The notes below the pieces were generated by a model, which did not search any database, was not told the origin of the DNA, and was given only the letters and a program-made list of their open reading frames with translations. Made by a program: the position numbers and the translations under genes. 64,000 nt of DNA from Microvirga mediterraneensis. Its GTDB lineage: Bacteria > Pseudomonadota > Alphaproteobacteria > Rhizobiales > Beijerinckiaceae. Each line of letters starts with the position of its first letter. Within the stretch, counting starts at the first letter, position 1. Location of the stretch: assembly GCF_013520865.1 (NCBI RefSeq), contig NZ_JACDXJ010000001.1, positions 1,397,001 through 1,461,000 of the forward strand, read 5' to 3'. This document shows positions 44,373 to 52,605 of this stretch, one piece after another.

Positions 44373-44579
44373 ATGGCTCTCGATCCCTTCGCCGATGAAC
44401 CGCGCCAGATCATGAGCGGACATGAAATCGGCCAGGATCTCTCGATGCTCTCCATCGACGAGCTCGACGAGCGCGTGGATGTGCTGGAGCGGGAGATCGC
44501 CCGCATCAGGGAGGCCAGGGCCCGCAAGGAAAACTCCCGCGCGGCCGCGAGCGCGTTCTTCAAGCTGGGGCAGGACTGA
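44373..44579 (+). CDS. DUF1192 family protein
   Basis: 68 residues with a single long helix. The family motif reads DLSMLSIDELDERVDVLEREIARIREA, and the C-terminus ends in AAASAFFKLGQD. DUF1192 proteins occur only in alphaproteobacteria and have no known role. A GGAG at 44363-44366 precedes the ATG. Its stop is followed at once by the CtrA-like boxes in front of rcdA. Confidence 0.9.
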   Translation: MALDPFADEPRQIMSGHEIGQDLSMLSIDELDERVDVLEREIARIREARARKENSRAAASAFFKLGQD

Positions 44580-44603
44580 TCCCGCCGTAACGAAAAAACG
44601 TCC

Positions 44604-44620
44604 TTAACGGCGCATTAACC
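44604..44620 (+). promoter_or_regulatory. CtrA-type binding site (full consensus)
   Basis: TTAA (44604-44607), seven bases, then TTAACC (44615-44620), followed by AT. This is a perfect match to the CtrA consensus TTAA-N7-TTAAC. It lies about 250 bases before rcdA, between DUF1192 and rcdA. Confidence 0.75.
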
Positions 44621-44758
44621 ATTCCCGGATAGACCTGACGGCATCCGGGCTTCTCCCTGGATGCCGAGTGGCTTCGAAGCCCACTCTGTTTGACGCTTCC
44701 CTGTTAGACTTCAAGAGCCGCCTCGCGCGGCTCGATTTTTATCGGCGCCGCCTTAACC

Positions 44759-44774
44759 TTAAGAAGAGGTTACC
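44759..44774 (+). promoter_or_regulatory. Second CtrA-like site (one mismatch)
   Basis: TTAA (44759-44762), seven bases, then TTACC (44770-44774). A TTAACC half site also lies at 44753-44758. This box is closer to the rcdA start than the first one. Confidence 0.55.
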
Positions 44775-44867
44775 GAGGCAGGCCCGATCAGACCGTCCTA
44801 TACTCTTCTCAACATTGCGTAACCCCCGCCTGTGAGGCGCGGGGGAGAGATTTTTTGGGAGATGTGC

Positions 44868-45398
44868 GTGAACGAACCCGACGTGATCCAGCTCGACATC
44901 GATCCTGTCCGGTTCGGGCAGAGCTTCGTGGGTTCCGAGGCCTTCAAGGCTCTTTTCCAGGAGGGCATGGAGCTCATCGAGGAAACGGCTGCCTATCTCG
45001 ATGGCCCGGGCCGCGAGGAATCCCGCCACCTGCCGCGCCAGGCGAGCCTCGTCTATGCCAGCGAGAGCATGCGTCTCACCACTCGCCTCATGCAGGTCGC
45101 CTCATGGCTGCTGCTCCAGCGGGCCGTGGCGGAAGGGGAGATCACGGCCGATCAGGCTCAGCTGGAAAAGAACCGCGTCCGCCTGAACTCCCAGGACACC
45201 GCGACCACCATCGCCGAATACGAGGGGCTTCCCGCCCGCCTGCGGGACCTGATGGGCCTCGCGACCCGGCTCCACGCCCGGATCCTGCATCTCGAACGCC
45301 TCATCTCGGAGGCCGAGGAGGCTCCCCGGGCCCCGGGCCCCAACCCGGTCGCCACCCAGCTCGGAATGCTGCAGCGGGCCTTTGGGGCGGTGAAGTGA
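44868..45398 (+). CDS. rcdA: RcdA, CtrA-degradation adaptor (DUF1465)
   Basis: About 176 residues. The conserved DUF1465 pattern includes FGQSFVGSEAFKALFQEG, YLDGPGREESRHL, ESMRLTTRLMQVASWLLLQRAV and the SQDTATTIAEYEGLP region. RcdA forms a three-helix bundle and delivers CtrA to ClpXP together with CpdR and PopA. The GTG at 44868 has GGGAG six bases before it; an in-frame ATG at 44862 lies too close to that site. The upstream region holds CtrA-like boxes, consistent with CtrA control of rcdA in Caulobacter. CpdR is encoded at 3241-3597. Confidence 0.93.
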   Translation: MNEPDVIQLDIDPVRFGQSFVGSEAFKALFQEGMELIEETAAYLDGPGREESRHLPRQASLVYASESMRLTTRLMQVASWLLLQRAVAEGEITADQAQLEKNRVRLNSQDTATTIAEYEGLPARLRDLMGLATRLHARILHLERLISEAEEAPRAPGPNPVATQLGMLQRAFGAVK

Positions 45399-45633
45399 GC
45401 AAGGGGAGCGGCCACGATGCCGCACCCTGCGCTAACTCCGCGTCGAAGGGTTGAAACCCCTGCCTGAAGGTCTACACCTAACCTGTCGGCCGCTCTTGTG
45501 CCGTCAACCCAAGGATATGCAACCCATGTCAAGCGACAGTCGAAAGACCATGCCGCCTCAGGCTCGCGCAGAAGGCTGATCGCTCGGCTCTCCTGCGATC
45601 GGGCCCGTGGCGGCTGGTCGCGAGGAGAGTTCC

Positions 45634-45972
45634 ATGAAAAAGTTCATCACCAATCGGTTCGAAATCCTGTCCGAATGGATTTCCGACAACCTGGGCAGCC
45701 CCTATGCCTTCATGGCGGCCTGCCTGCTCGTGGCCGTCTGGGCCATCTCCGGACCCGTCTTCCAGTTCTCCGATACGTGGCAGCTCGTGATCAACACCGG
45801 CACCACGATCTGCACCTTCCTGATGGTGTTCCTGCTGCAGAACACGGGCAACCGCACCATCGACGAGATGGAGGAGCGCCTGCGCTCGCTGGAATTCCTG
45901 AACCGGGAGCTTCTCCGCGAGATCCGCACCCTGAAGGCGCTCGATGAGCCCGCCGCCAGGGAGGCGGCCTGA
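45634..45972 (+). CDS. Low-affinity iron permease family membrane protein
   Basis: 112 residues. Two membrane helices (about 24-44, AFMAACLLVAVWAISGPVF, and 49-70, VINTGTTICTFLMVFLLQNTGNR) are followed by a cytoplasmic helical tail with EMEERLRSLEFLN. The motif FLLQNTGNRTIDEM identifies the PF04120 family, named after a fungal iron permease but half as long in bacteria. A GGAGAG ribosome site precedes the ATG at 45634. A role in iron transport is unproven. Confidence 0.85.
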   Translation: MKKFITNRFEILSEWISDNLGSPYAFMAACLLVAVWAISGPVFQFSDTWQLVINTGTTICTFLMVFLLQNTGNRTIDEMEERLRSLEFLNRELLREIRTLKALDEPAAREAA

Positions 45973-45996
45973 GGCGGCTCCCCGACGCCGACAAAG

Positions 45997-46024
45997 AAAA
46001 AGCCCCGCCGAAGCGGGGCTTTTT
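45997..46024. terminator. Bidirectional rho-independent terminator
   Basis: A 12-bp stem AAAAAGCCCCGC / GCGGGGCTTTTT with loop CGAA lies between converging genes. Confidence 0.95.
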
Positions 46025-46048
46025 CGGTTCCGGTCCGAAGGACGCGGA

Positions 46049-46288
46049 TTACTTCTTGGCGCCGAGGCCCAGGCCGCCGAACTTCGAGTTGAAGCGCGAC
46101 ACGCGGCCGCCGCGGTCGAGCAGCTGCTGCGTACCGCCGGTCCAGGCCGGATGGGTGTTCGGGTCGATGTCGAGGTTGAGGGTGTCGCCCTCTTTGCCGT
46201 AGGTCGAGCGGGTCGTGAACTCGGTGCCGTTGGTCATGACCACTTTGATGAAGTGGTAATCGGGGTGATCGGTTTCTTTGCGCGCCAT
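46049..46288 (-). CDS. rpmE: 50S ribosomal protein L31, cysteine-free type
   Basis: 79 residues. The core [36 protein letters not shown] and [14 protein letters not shown] is the alphaproteobacterial L31 pattern. No cysteine is present, so the zinc knuckle of the C+ form is absent. The ATG at 46288 has AAGGA eight bases before it, which decides against the ATG at 46294. It is divergent from the ABC exporter gene. Confidence 0.95.
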   Translation of the reverse strand: MARKETDHPDYHFIKVVMTNGTEFTTRSTYGKEGDTLNLDIDPNTHPAWTGGTQQLLDRGGRVSRFNSKFGGLGLGAKK

Positions 46289-46452
46289 TGCCATAGTCCT
46301 TCTCGCGGCCAGCCAGATCTGGTCAGCCCGCAATGTTGAGATCGAGCCTGAATTGATGAATGCGCGCCTATACCTCACTTAAGACCTTGAAACAAGCCGG
46401 GGCAAAGGTGCTAAACCGCCCCTTGTGGCGATTCCGTAAAACGCAAGGTGTC

Positions 46453-48252
46453 ATGGCCGATCATTCCCAAGGGCAGACCCGCCCCAAGGCTGCGCTCAGC
46501 GCCCTGAAGCCGCTCGTCCCCTACGGACTGGCCTACAAGGGGCGGATCGCGGCCGCGCTGGCGGCGCTCGCGGTGGCCTCCGGGGCCACGCTCGTCATGC
46601 CGATCGCGGTGCGGCGCGTCATCGATTTCGGCTTCTCGGAAGAGGGGCGGGCCTATATCGGCGCCTATTTCGTTCTCCTAGTCGTGGTCGTGGGCGTTCT
46701 CGCCCTGGCGAGCGCCTTGCGCTATTACTGCGTCATCACCCTCGGCGAGCGGGTGGTGGCGGACCTGCGCTCCGCCGTGTTCCGGCACCTGACTTCGCTC
46801 GATCCGGCCTTCTTCGACCAGACCAAGAGCGGCGAGATCGTCTCCCGGCTCACGGCCGACACCACCCAGGTCAAGGCGGCCTTCGGGGTCAGCATCTCCA
46901 TCGCCCTGCGCAATCTCTTCCTTTTCCTGGGTGCCACCGTCCTCATGATCATCACGAGCCCGAAGCTCTCGGCGCTCGTGCTGCTCGCCATCCCGGTCAT
47001 CGTCCTGCCCCTGGTCTTCTCCGGCCGCGCCGTGCGGCGACGCTCGCGGGCCGCACAGGACAGGCTCGCCGACGCCTCGGCCTATGCGGCGGAGGCCATC
47101 GGGGCCGTGCGGACCATGCAGGCCTTCGGCATGGAAAGCCTTACGGCCGCCCGCTTTACGGCCGCCGCCGAGGAGGCCTTCGGTGCCGCAAGGCTCTCCA
47201 CGACCATGCGGGCCTTCCTGACGGGAGCCGGCATCTTCCTTGTATCGGCGAGCGTGGTCGGCGTGCTCTGGTACGGCGCGCAGGACGTGCTGGCCGGGCA
47301 GATGACGGGCGGTCGCCTGTCGCAGTTCGTGCTCTACGCGGTCTTTGCGGCGAGCTCCCTCGGCCAGCTCTCGGAGGTCTATGGCGAGCTCGCCCAGGCG
47401 GCCGGCGCGGCGGAGCGCCTCGGCGAGATCCTCGCGGCGAAGCCCGCCGTCGAGAGGCCGCAGAACCCCAAGGCCCTGCCGGAGCCGCCGCTCGGCACGG
47501 TGGCGTTCGAGGGTGTACATTTCGCTTATCCGACCCGCGCCGACCAGCGGGCGATTCACGGTCTGAGCTTTGCGGTGAGATCCGGCGAGCGGGTCGCGAT
47601 CGTCGGGCCCTCGGGGGCGGGCAAGAGCACCATCCTGCAATTGCTTCTGCGCTTCTACGATCCGCAGAGCGGCACGATCCGCGTCGACGGCGTCGCGGTC
47701 CACGAGGCCGATCCCACGGCCCTGCGCGCCCGGATGGCCCTCGTGCCGCAGGAGCCGACGATCTTCGCCGCCTCCGTCCTCGACAACATCCGCTACGGGC
47801 GCCCCGAGGCCACGGAGGCCGAGGTCTTCCGCGCCGCCGAACTCGCCTCGGCCGACGGCTTCATCCAGGCTCTGCCGGAAGGCTACCGGACGATGATCGG
47901 CGAGCGGGGCGTGACCCTCTCGGGCGGCCAGCGCCAGCGCCTGGCCATCGCCCGGGCGATCCTGAAGGACGCCCCGATCCTGCTTCTCGACGAAGCGACC
48001 TCGGCGCTCGACGCGGAGAGCGAGCGCAAGGTCCAGACGGCCCTCGACCGGCTGATGGAAGGTCGCACCACGCTCGTCATCGCCCACCGCCTCGCCACGG
48101 TCCGATCCGCCGACCGCATCCTGGTCATGGACAAGGGTGTGATCGTGGAGGAGGGCACCCACGAGACCCTGCTTGCCCAGGGCGGCCTCTACGCCCGTTT
48201 GGCCCGGCTCCAGTTCACGAGCGCGGAGGAGCACCACGAGGCGGCGGAATAG
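46453..48252 (+). CDS. ABC exporter, fused membrane and ATPase domains (MsbA/LmrA-like)
   Basis: 599 residues. Six membrane helices (residues 25-310) with an FFDQTKSGEIVSRLTADT coupling region precede an ATPase domain (345-590): Walker A GPSGAGKST, Q-loop VPQEPTIFAASV, signature LSGGQRQR, Walker B ILLLDEATSALD and H-loop AHRLATV. All key residues are intact, so the homodimer should be active. Such half-transporters flip lipids or export drugs; the substrate is unknown. Translation likely begins at ATG 46453 (MADHSQ); the frame opens earlier but codes poorly. Confidence 0.9.
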   Translation: MADHSQGQTRPKAALSALKPLVPYGLAYKGRIAAALAALAVASGATLVMPIAVRRVIDFGFSEEGRAYIGAYFVLLVVVVGVLALASALRYYCVITLGERVVADLRSAVFRHLTSLDPAFFDQTKSGEIVSRLTADTTQVKAAFGVSISIALRNLFLFLGATVLMIITSPKLSALVLLAIPVIVLPLVFSGRAVRRRSRAAQDRLADASAYAAEAIGAVRTMQAFGMESLTAARFTAAAEEAFGAARLSTTMRAFLTGAGIFLVSASVVGVLWYGAQDVLAGQMTGGRLSQFVLYAVFAASSLGQLSEVYGELAQAAGAAERLGEILAAKPAVERPQNPKALPEPPLGTVAFEGVHFAYPTRADQRAIHGLSFAVRSGERVAIVGPSGAGKSTILQLLLRFYDPQSGTIRVDGVAVHEADPTALRARMALVPQEPTIFAASVLDNIRYGRPEATEAEVFRAAELASADGFIQALPEGYRTMIGERGVTLSGGQRQRLAIARAILKDAPILLLDEATSALDAESERKVQTALDRLMEGRTTLVIAHRLATVRSADRILVMDKGVIVEEGTHETLLAQGGLYARLARLQFTSAEEHHEAAE

Positions 48253-48368
48253 GCGCTGCCTCAAAAAGGTGCACCGGCACGGGCTGACATCCGGCCCGTC
48301 CTTCCTATGTGATCCCAAACCGTTGCGTCGGATCGAAGGCACGCTTGGGATCGACCGGGGACGCAGAC

Positions 48369-48542
48369 ATGGGCGTCAGCAGAAGACATCCGCAGGACTC
48401 GACCCGCATCAACATCCTCGAGCCGTGGGATCTCCAGTACTGGTCCGACCGCTGGAACGTCCCGCGTCGACAGGTGGTGGAGACCATCCGCCGCGTCGGC
48501 GATCAGGTCCATGACGTGGCGCAGGCTTTGGGGAAGGGGTAG
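48369..48542 (+). CDS. DUF3606 family protein
   Basis: 57 residues. The family signature WDLQYWSDRWNVPRRQVVETIRRVG is complete; the pattern is a short helix-turn-helix-like domain of unknown function, common in Rhizobiales stress-related loci. The ATG at 48369 directly precedes it. Confidence 0.85.
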   Translation: MGVSRRHPQDSTRINILEPWDLQYWSDRWNVPRRQVVETIRRVGDQVHDVAQALGKG

Positions 48543-48610
48543 GCGGAATACGCTGCGCTTACCTTGAGGTCACGTCTGGCATGACAGCACCATCGTGATA
48601 AGCATGATCG

Positions 48611-49564
48611 ATGCCCGACCTCTACCCTCATCTTGATCCCTACGACTCCGGTATGCTCGATGTGGGCGACGGGCATCGCGTCTATTGGGAAACCTGCGGC
48701 AATCCTGTCGGGAAGCCTGCTCTGGTGCTCCATGGTGGTCCCGGTTCCGGCTGCTCGGTGAATACACGACGGTATTTCGATCCGAGCGCTTACCGCATTG
48801 TGCTCTTCGATCAGCGCGGAAGCGGGCGCAGCACGCCGCATGCCAGCTCTCCAGACGTTGATCTCTCCACGAACACAACGGCTCATCTGATTGCCGATAT
48901 CGAACGCCTGCTGCAGCATCTTGGAATCGAACGATGGCTGGTGCTGGGTGGCTCATGGGGTTCGACCCTGGCGCTCGCATATGCCGAGCAATATCCCGAT
49001 CGCGTGACGGAAATGGTGCTGTTCAGCATTGCCACCACCACGGCGGCTGAAATCGAGTGGATCACCTGCGGTGTCGGGGCTTTCTTTCCGGAGGCATGGA
49101 GCCGGCTTCAGTCAGGCGTGCCGGAGGCGGATCGGGAAGGGAGCCTCGTCGAAGCCTATCACCGTCTCCTCATGCATCCGGATCCTGTCGTCCGTGAAAG
49201 GGCAGCGCGGGATTGGTGCGATTGGGAGATGGCGATTGTCGCTGTCCACCCGAACCACAAGCCGCATCCCCGTTACGAGGACCCAGCCTTCCGGCTGGGC
49301 TTTGCGCGGCTCGTCACACATTTCTGGCGCCACCGGGCATGGCTTGAAGATGGCGCATTGGTGCGGAATGCCAATCGCCTCGCGGGCATTCCTGGCATCC
49401 TCATCCATGGCAGGCTCGATATCGGCGGTCCGCTCGTCACGCCCTGGAACCTTCAGCGACATTGGCCGGGTAGCGAACTGATCGTCGTTAGCGAAGCAGG
49501 GCACGACGCCCGTGATCCCGGTATGACGGAGAGCATTGTCGCGGCAACGAACCGCTTCGTGTAA
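48611..49564 (+). CDS. pip: Proline iminopeptidase
   Basis: 317 residues, an alpha/beta hydrolase of peptidase family S33 that removes N-terminal proline from peptides. Motifs are the oxyanion region HGGPGSGCS, DQRGSGRS, the nucleophile elbow GGSWGS, VHPNHKPHPRYEDPAF, the acidic residue in HGRLDIGGP and the late SEAGHDA histidine. The length is typical. Its base composition appears less GC-rich than the neighbours, which might indicate later acquisition. It ends two bases before the stop of the OmpA-like gene on the other strand. Confidence 0.93.
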   Translation: MPDLYPHLDPYDSGMLDVGDGHRVYWETCGNPVGKPALVLHGGPGSGCSVNTRRYFDPSAYRIVLFDQRGSGRSTPHASSPDVDLSTNTTAHLIADIERLLQHLGIERWLVLGGSWGSTLALAYAEQYPDRVTEMVLFSIATTTAAEIEWITCGVGAFFPEAWSRLQSGVPEADREGSLVEAYHRLLMHPDPVVRERAARDWCDWEMAIVAVHPNHKPHPRYEDPAFRLGFARLVTHFWRHRAWLEDGALVRNANRLAGIPGILIHGRLDIGGPLVTPWNLQRHWPGSELIVVSEAGHDARDPGMTESIVAATNRFV

Positions 49565-49565
49565 A

Positions 49566-50594
49566 TCACCGCTCCGTCAGCTTCAGCTCGATGCGCCGGT
49601 TGCGGGCATAAGCCTCTTCCGTGGTGCCGTTGTCGAGGGGTTGGAACTCGCCGAAGCCGGCGGCGACGAGGTGCTGGGGCTGGACGCCTCGGGCGACCAG
49701 GGCCTGGACCACCGCAATGGCGCGGGCCGACGACAGGGCCCAATTCGACGGGAATTGCGACGTTGCGATGGGGCGCTGGTCGGTGTGGCCGTCGACGCGA
49801 ATCACCCAGGGGATGTCCGGAGGCACCTGGCGCTCCAGCTCGATGAGCGCGGAGGCGATGCGGTCGATCTCGCCGGAGGCTTCCGGGCGCAAGTTCGCCT
49901 GGCCGGCCGGGAAGAGCACCTCGGACTGGAACACGAAGCGGTCGCCGACGATGCGCACGTCCGGGCGGTTGCCGAGGATCTGCCGCAGGCGACCGAAGAA
50001 GTCGGACCGGTAGCGCGCCAGCTCCTGCACCCGCTGGGCCAGGGCCACGTTGAGGCGGCTGCCGAGATCGGCGATGCGGGCCTGGCTTTCCTTGTCCCGG
50101 TTCTCGGAGGCGGCGAGAGCCTCTTCCAGGGCCGCGAGCTGGCGGCGCATGGCGGCGATTTGCTGGTTGAGGATCTCGACCTGGCTCAGTGCCCGGCCGG
50201 TGGCCTGCTTCTCGGTCTCGAGCTGCGTGCCCAGCTCCTGCGCCTGGGCCTGGGCGGCACCGCCGCTGTCGAGAAGGCCCTGGAGGCGTGCCCGCTCGGC
50301 CTCGTTGGCGCGCAGGGTCGTCTGCAGGGACGTGACCGTGTCCTCGATGGTGCGCCGGTTCGACCGTTCCAGGGAGAGCAGGTCGGTCAGCTCGGCGATC
50401 TGACGGTTCAGGCGGTCGAGGACCGTGTCGCGGCCGGAGAGCTCCCGGGACAGGAAGAACTGCCCGACCGTGAAGACCGAGATCAGGAAGATGATGGCCA
50501 GGAGCAGGGTCGACAGGGCGTCCACGAAGCCCGGCCAGTAATTGATCTGGCTGCTGCGTCCCCGCCGGCGTCCTCCCGCGCTCGAGATCGGCAT
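49566..50594 (-). CDS. OmpA/MotB-like peptidoglycan-binding membrane protein
   Basis: 342 residues. One N-terminal membrane helix (VDALSTLLLAIIFLISVFTVGQFFL) is followed by a long coiled coil rich in Leu, Glu, Gln and Arg (about 50-190). A C-terminal OmpA-like domain follows with VRVDGHTDQRPIATSQFPSNWALSSARA (in parts) and a terminal RNRRIELKL. The topology is that of MotB and of ZorB-type proteins. It overlaps the upstream MotA/ExbB-like gene at TGATG, so the two are coupled and should form one complex. No flagellar genes are visible, so this is probably not a flagellar stator. Confidence 0.87.
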   Translation of the reverse strand: MPISSAGGRRRGRSSQINYWPGFVDALSTLLLAIIFLISVFTVGQFFLSRELSGRDTVLDRLNRQIAELTDLLSLERSNRRTIEDTVTSLQTTLRANEAERARLQGLLDSGGAAQAQAQELGTQLETEKQATGRALSQVEILNQQIAAMRRQLAALEEALAASENRDKESQARIADLGSRLNVALAQRVQELARYRSDFFGRLRQILGNRPDVRIVGDRFVFQSEVLFPAGQANLRPEASGEIDRIASALIELERQVPPDIPWVIRVDGHTDQRPIATSQFPSNWALSSARAIAVVQALVARGVQPQHLVAAGFGEFQPLDNGTTEEAYARNRRIELKLTER

Positions 50595-51556
50595 CAGGGC
50601 AGCCTTTCACGGGAGATGCGGTCGAGGACCTGCTTCAGCTCCTTCTCTCGGGCCGCCTGGGCCTCGACCCAGTCGCGGATCATCTGCTGCTCCGCCCGCA
50701 TGTGCTGCACGAGGCCCTGGACGCCCTCGGCCAGGTTGGCCATGGCCTGGGTCGCGGCCCGGCCGCCCGCGCCGTCGTTGACGGCGGCGGTGAGCCGGTT
50801 CAGCGCCACGGTCAGGTCGTGCGAGGTGCCGGGGCGCAGGGCGGTGTCGGTGAGAGTGTCCAGGGTGGAAACGGCGAGCCAGTCCTCCAGCTCCGTGTAG
50901 AAGCGGCTCTGGGCCTGGCCGGCCTGGAGGTCGAGGAAGCCGAGGACGAGGGAGCCGGCGAGGCCGAACAGGGAGGCGGAGAAGGACAGGCCCATGCCCT
51001 GGAGCGGGCCTGCGAGCGAGTTCTTCAGCTCGTCGAAGAGAACGGCGGTGTCCTGGCCGGTGCGGAGCGACGAGATGATGCGCCCGACCGAGCCGACCGT
51101 GTCGATGAGGCCCCAGAAGGTGCCGAGAAGGCCTAGGAAAACCAGGAGGCCTGCGAGATAGCGCACGATCTCGCGGCTCTCGTCGAGACGGGCGCCGATG
51201 GAATCCAGGACCGAGCGGGTCGCCGCGACGGAAAAGCCGGATTGCCCGGGCCGGTTGCCGAGGAGGGCCGCCAGGGGCGCCAGCAGGACCGGCGGCGAGG
51301 GGGCGACGAGCCCTTCCTCGGTCTGGCGCAGGGTGTTGACCCACCGCACCTCGGGGAAGAGCCGCCAGGCCTGCCGGATGGCCAGTACGATGCCGATGAA
51401 CATGACGCCCAGAATCAAGGCGTTGAGGCCCGGATTGGCCTGGAAGGCCGACCAGATCTGCCGGTAGAGGATGAAGGCGACGAACCCTGCCAGAACCAGG
51501 AAGACCGCCATGCGGATCAGGTAAATCCGCGGTGGGGTAAGGGGTTGGTCCGCCAT
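50594..51556 (-). CDS. MotA/TolQ/ExbB-like proton-channel-type protein
   Basis: 320 residues with four likely membrane segments (about 16-36, 46-63, 130-152 and 185-205). The family region LAGLLVFLGLLGTFWGLIDTVGSV and SFSASLFGLAGSLVLGFLDL resembles the conserved MotA/ExbB helices. A long C-terminal cytoplasmic tail with AEQQMIRDWVEAQAAREKELKQVL is likely coiled coil. AGGA at the right distance supports the ATG at 51556 over one at 51571. It is the upstream partner of the OmpA-like gene. The pair is a putative ion-driven motor or energy transducer of unknown purpose. Confidence 0.85.
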   Translation of the reverse strand: MADQPLTPPRIYLIRMAVFLVLAGFVAFILYRQIWSAFQANPGLNALILGVMFIGIVLAIRQAWRLFPEVRWVNTLRQTEEGLVAPSPPVLLAPLAALLGNRPGQSGFSVAATRSVLDSIGARLDESREIVRYLAGLLVFLGLLGTFWGLIDTVGSVGRIISSLRTGQDTAVLFDELKNSLAGPLQGMGLSFSASLFGLAGSLVLGFLDLQAGQAQSRFYTELEDWLAVSTLDTLTDTALRPGTSHDLTVALNRLTAAVNDGAGGRAATQAMANLAEGVQGLVQHMRAEQQMIRDWVEAQAAREKELKQVLDRISRERLP

Positions 51557-51681
51557 CGTTATCCTGTGCATTGGTGCTTCGGAGCTGCACCAATGTGACC
51601 GCGCCTGTCCTAAGGATCAAGCGCGACCATGGCCGACTTCAACGGGACGAACAGAAATATCGGCCGGGAGCGGCCGGGGAA

Positions 51682-52476
51682 TCAGCCCTTGGCCTTCTTC
51701 AGGAGCTTGAGCAGCTCGCGGTGCATCACCTCGTTGCCGCAGGCGATGGAGCCCTTGGCCATCGGGTCGCTGCCGCCATCGGCGTCGGACACGAAGCCGC
51801 CCGCCTCGCGGATCATCAGGATGCCGGCCGCGATGTCCCAGGTGTTCAGGCCCCGTTCCCAATAGGCATCGAAGCGTCCGCAGGCCACGTAGGCGAGGTC
51901 GAGGGCGGCGGCGCCCCAGCGGCGCATGCCGCCCACATTGGCCATGACGGAGGCGCATTCGCGCAGGAACAGGCCGTGGTCGCCCTTGCCGATATGAGGC
52001 AGGCCGCAGGCCACGACGGCGTCCGGCACGTCGGTGCGGGCCGCCACGCGGATGCGGCGGTTGTTGAGATACGCGCCCTTGCCCTTCTCGGAGATGAAGA
52101 GCTCGTCCTTGGCCGGATCGTAGATCACGCCGGCGACGATCTGGCCGTCGCGCTCCAGGCCGACCGAGATGGCGAATTGCGGCAGGCCGTGCAGGAAGTT
52201 GGTGGTGCCGTCGAGCGGATCGATATGCCAGCGATGGCTCGGGTCGGTGCCCTCGACCACGCCCTGCTCCTCCATGACGAAGCCGTAACCGGGACGGGCC
52301 TTTTCCAGCGCCTCGCGCAGGATCTTCTCCGCCTTGCGGTCGGCCGCCGACACGAAGTCGCCGGGACCTTTCCGGGAGACCTGCAGATTCTCGACCTCGC
52401 CGAAATCGCGCTTGAGCGAGCGTGAGGCCTTCATCACGGCATCGGTCATGACGGTCATGAGGGGCGAACGGATCAT
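51682..52476 (-). CDS. Inositol monophosphatase family protein (SuhB-like)
   Basis: 264 residues. The metal-site motifs are complete: the EEQG region at about 68-71, DPLDGTTNF, and WDIAAGILMIREAGG with the third ligand. The pattern resembles SuhB-type inositol-1-phosphatases more than the HisN-like protein at the left edge. The ATG at 52476 (MIRSPLM) is chosen over an upstream ATG at 52530. It is co-directional with the MotA-like gene, but 125 bases separate them. Confidence 0.9.
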   Translation of the reverse strand: MIRSPLMTVMTDAVMKASRSLKRDFGEVENLQVSRKGPGDFVSAADRKAEKILREALEKARPGYGFVMEEQGVVEGTDPSHRWHIDPLDGTTNFLHGLPQFAISVGLERDGQIVAGVIYDPAKDELFISEKGKGAYLNNRRIRVAARTDVPDAVVACGLPHIGKGDHGLFLRECASVMANVGGMRRWGAAALDLAYVACGRFDAYWERGLNTWDIAAGILMIREAGGFVSDADGGSDPMAKGSIACGNEVMHRELLKLLKKAKG

Positions 52477-52605
52477 CGGGCAAGTCCTGGCAAAGAGCGG
52501 TTTTGAAATGAAGTGTGGTCGATGGACCACGCGAGGGTTCGCGTCAAGCGGTGGTCAACCGACCAGCGGCGCGAATGATCCCTCCTCGGGCGGGTTCCCA
52601 TGCGC

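Noticed and set aside
49566..51556. Zorya-type anti-phage system
   Set aside because: The MotA/MotB-like pair resembles ZorAB in layout, but no ZorC, ZorD or ZorE-like gene is present and the neighbours are housekeeping genes.
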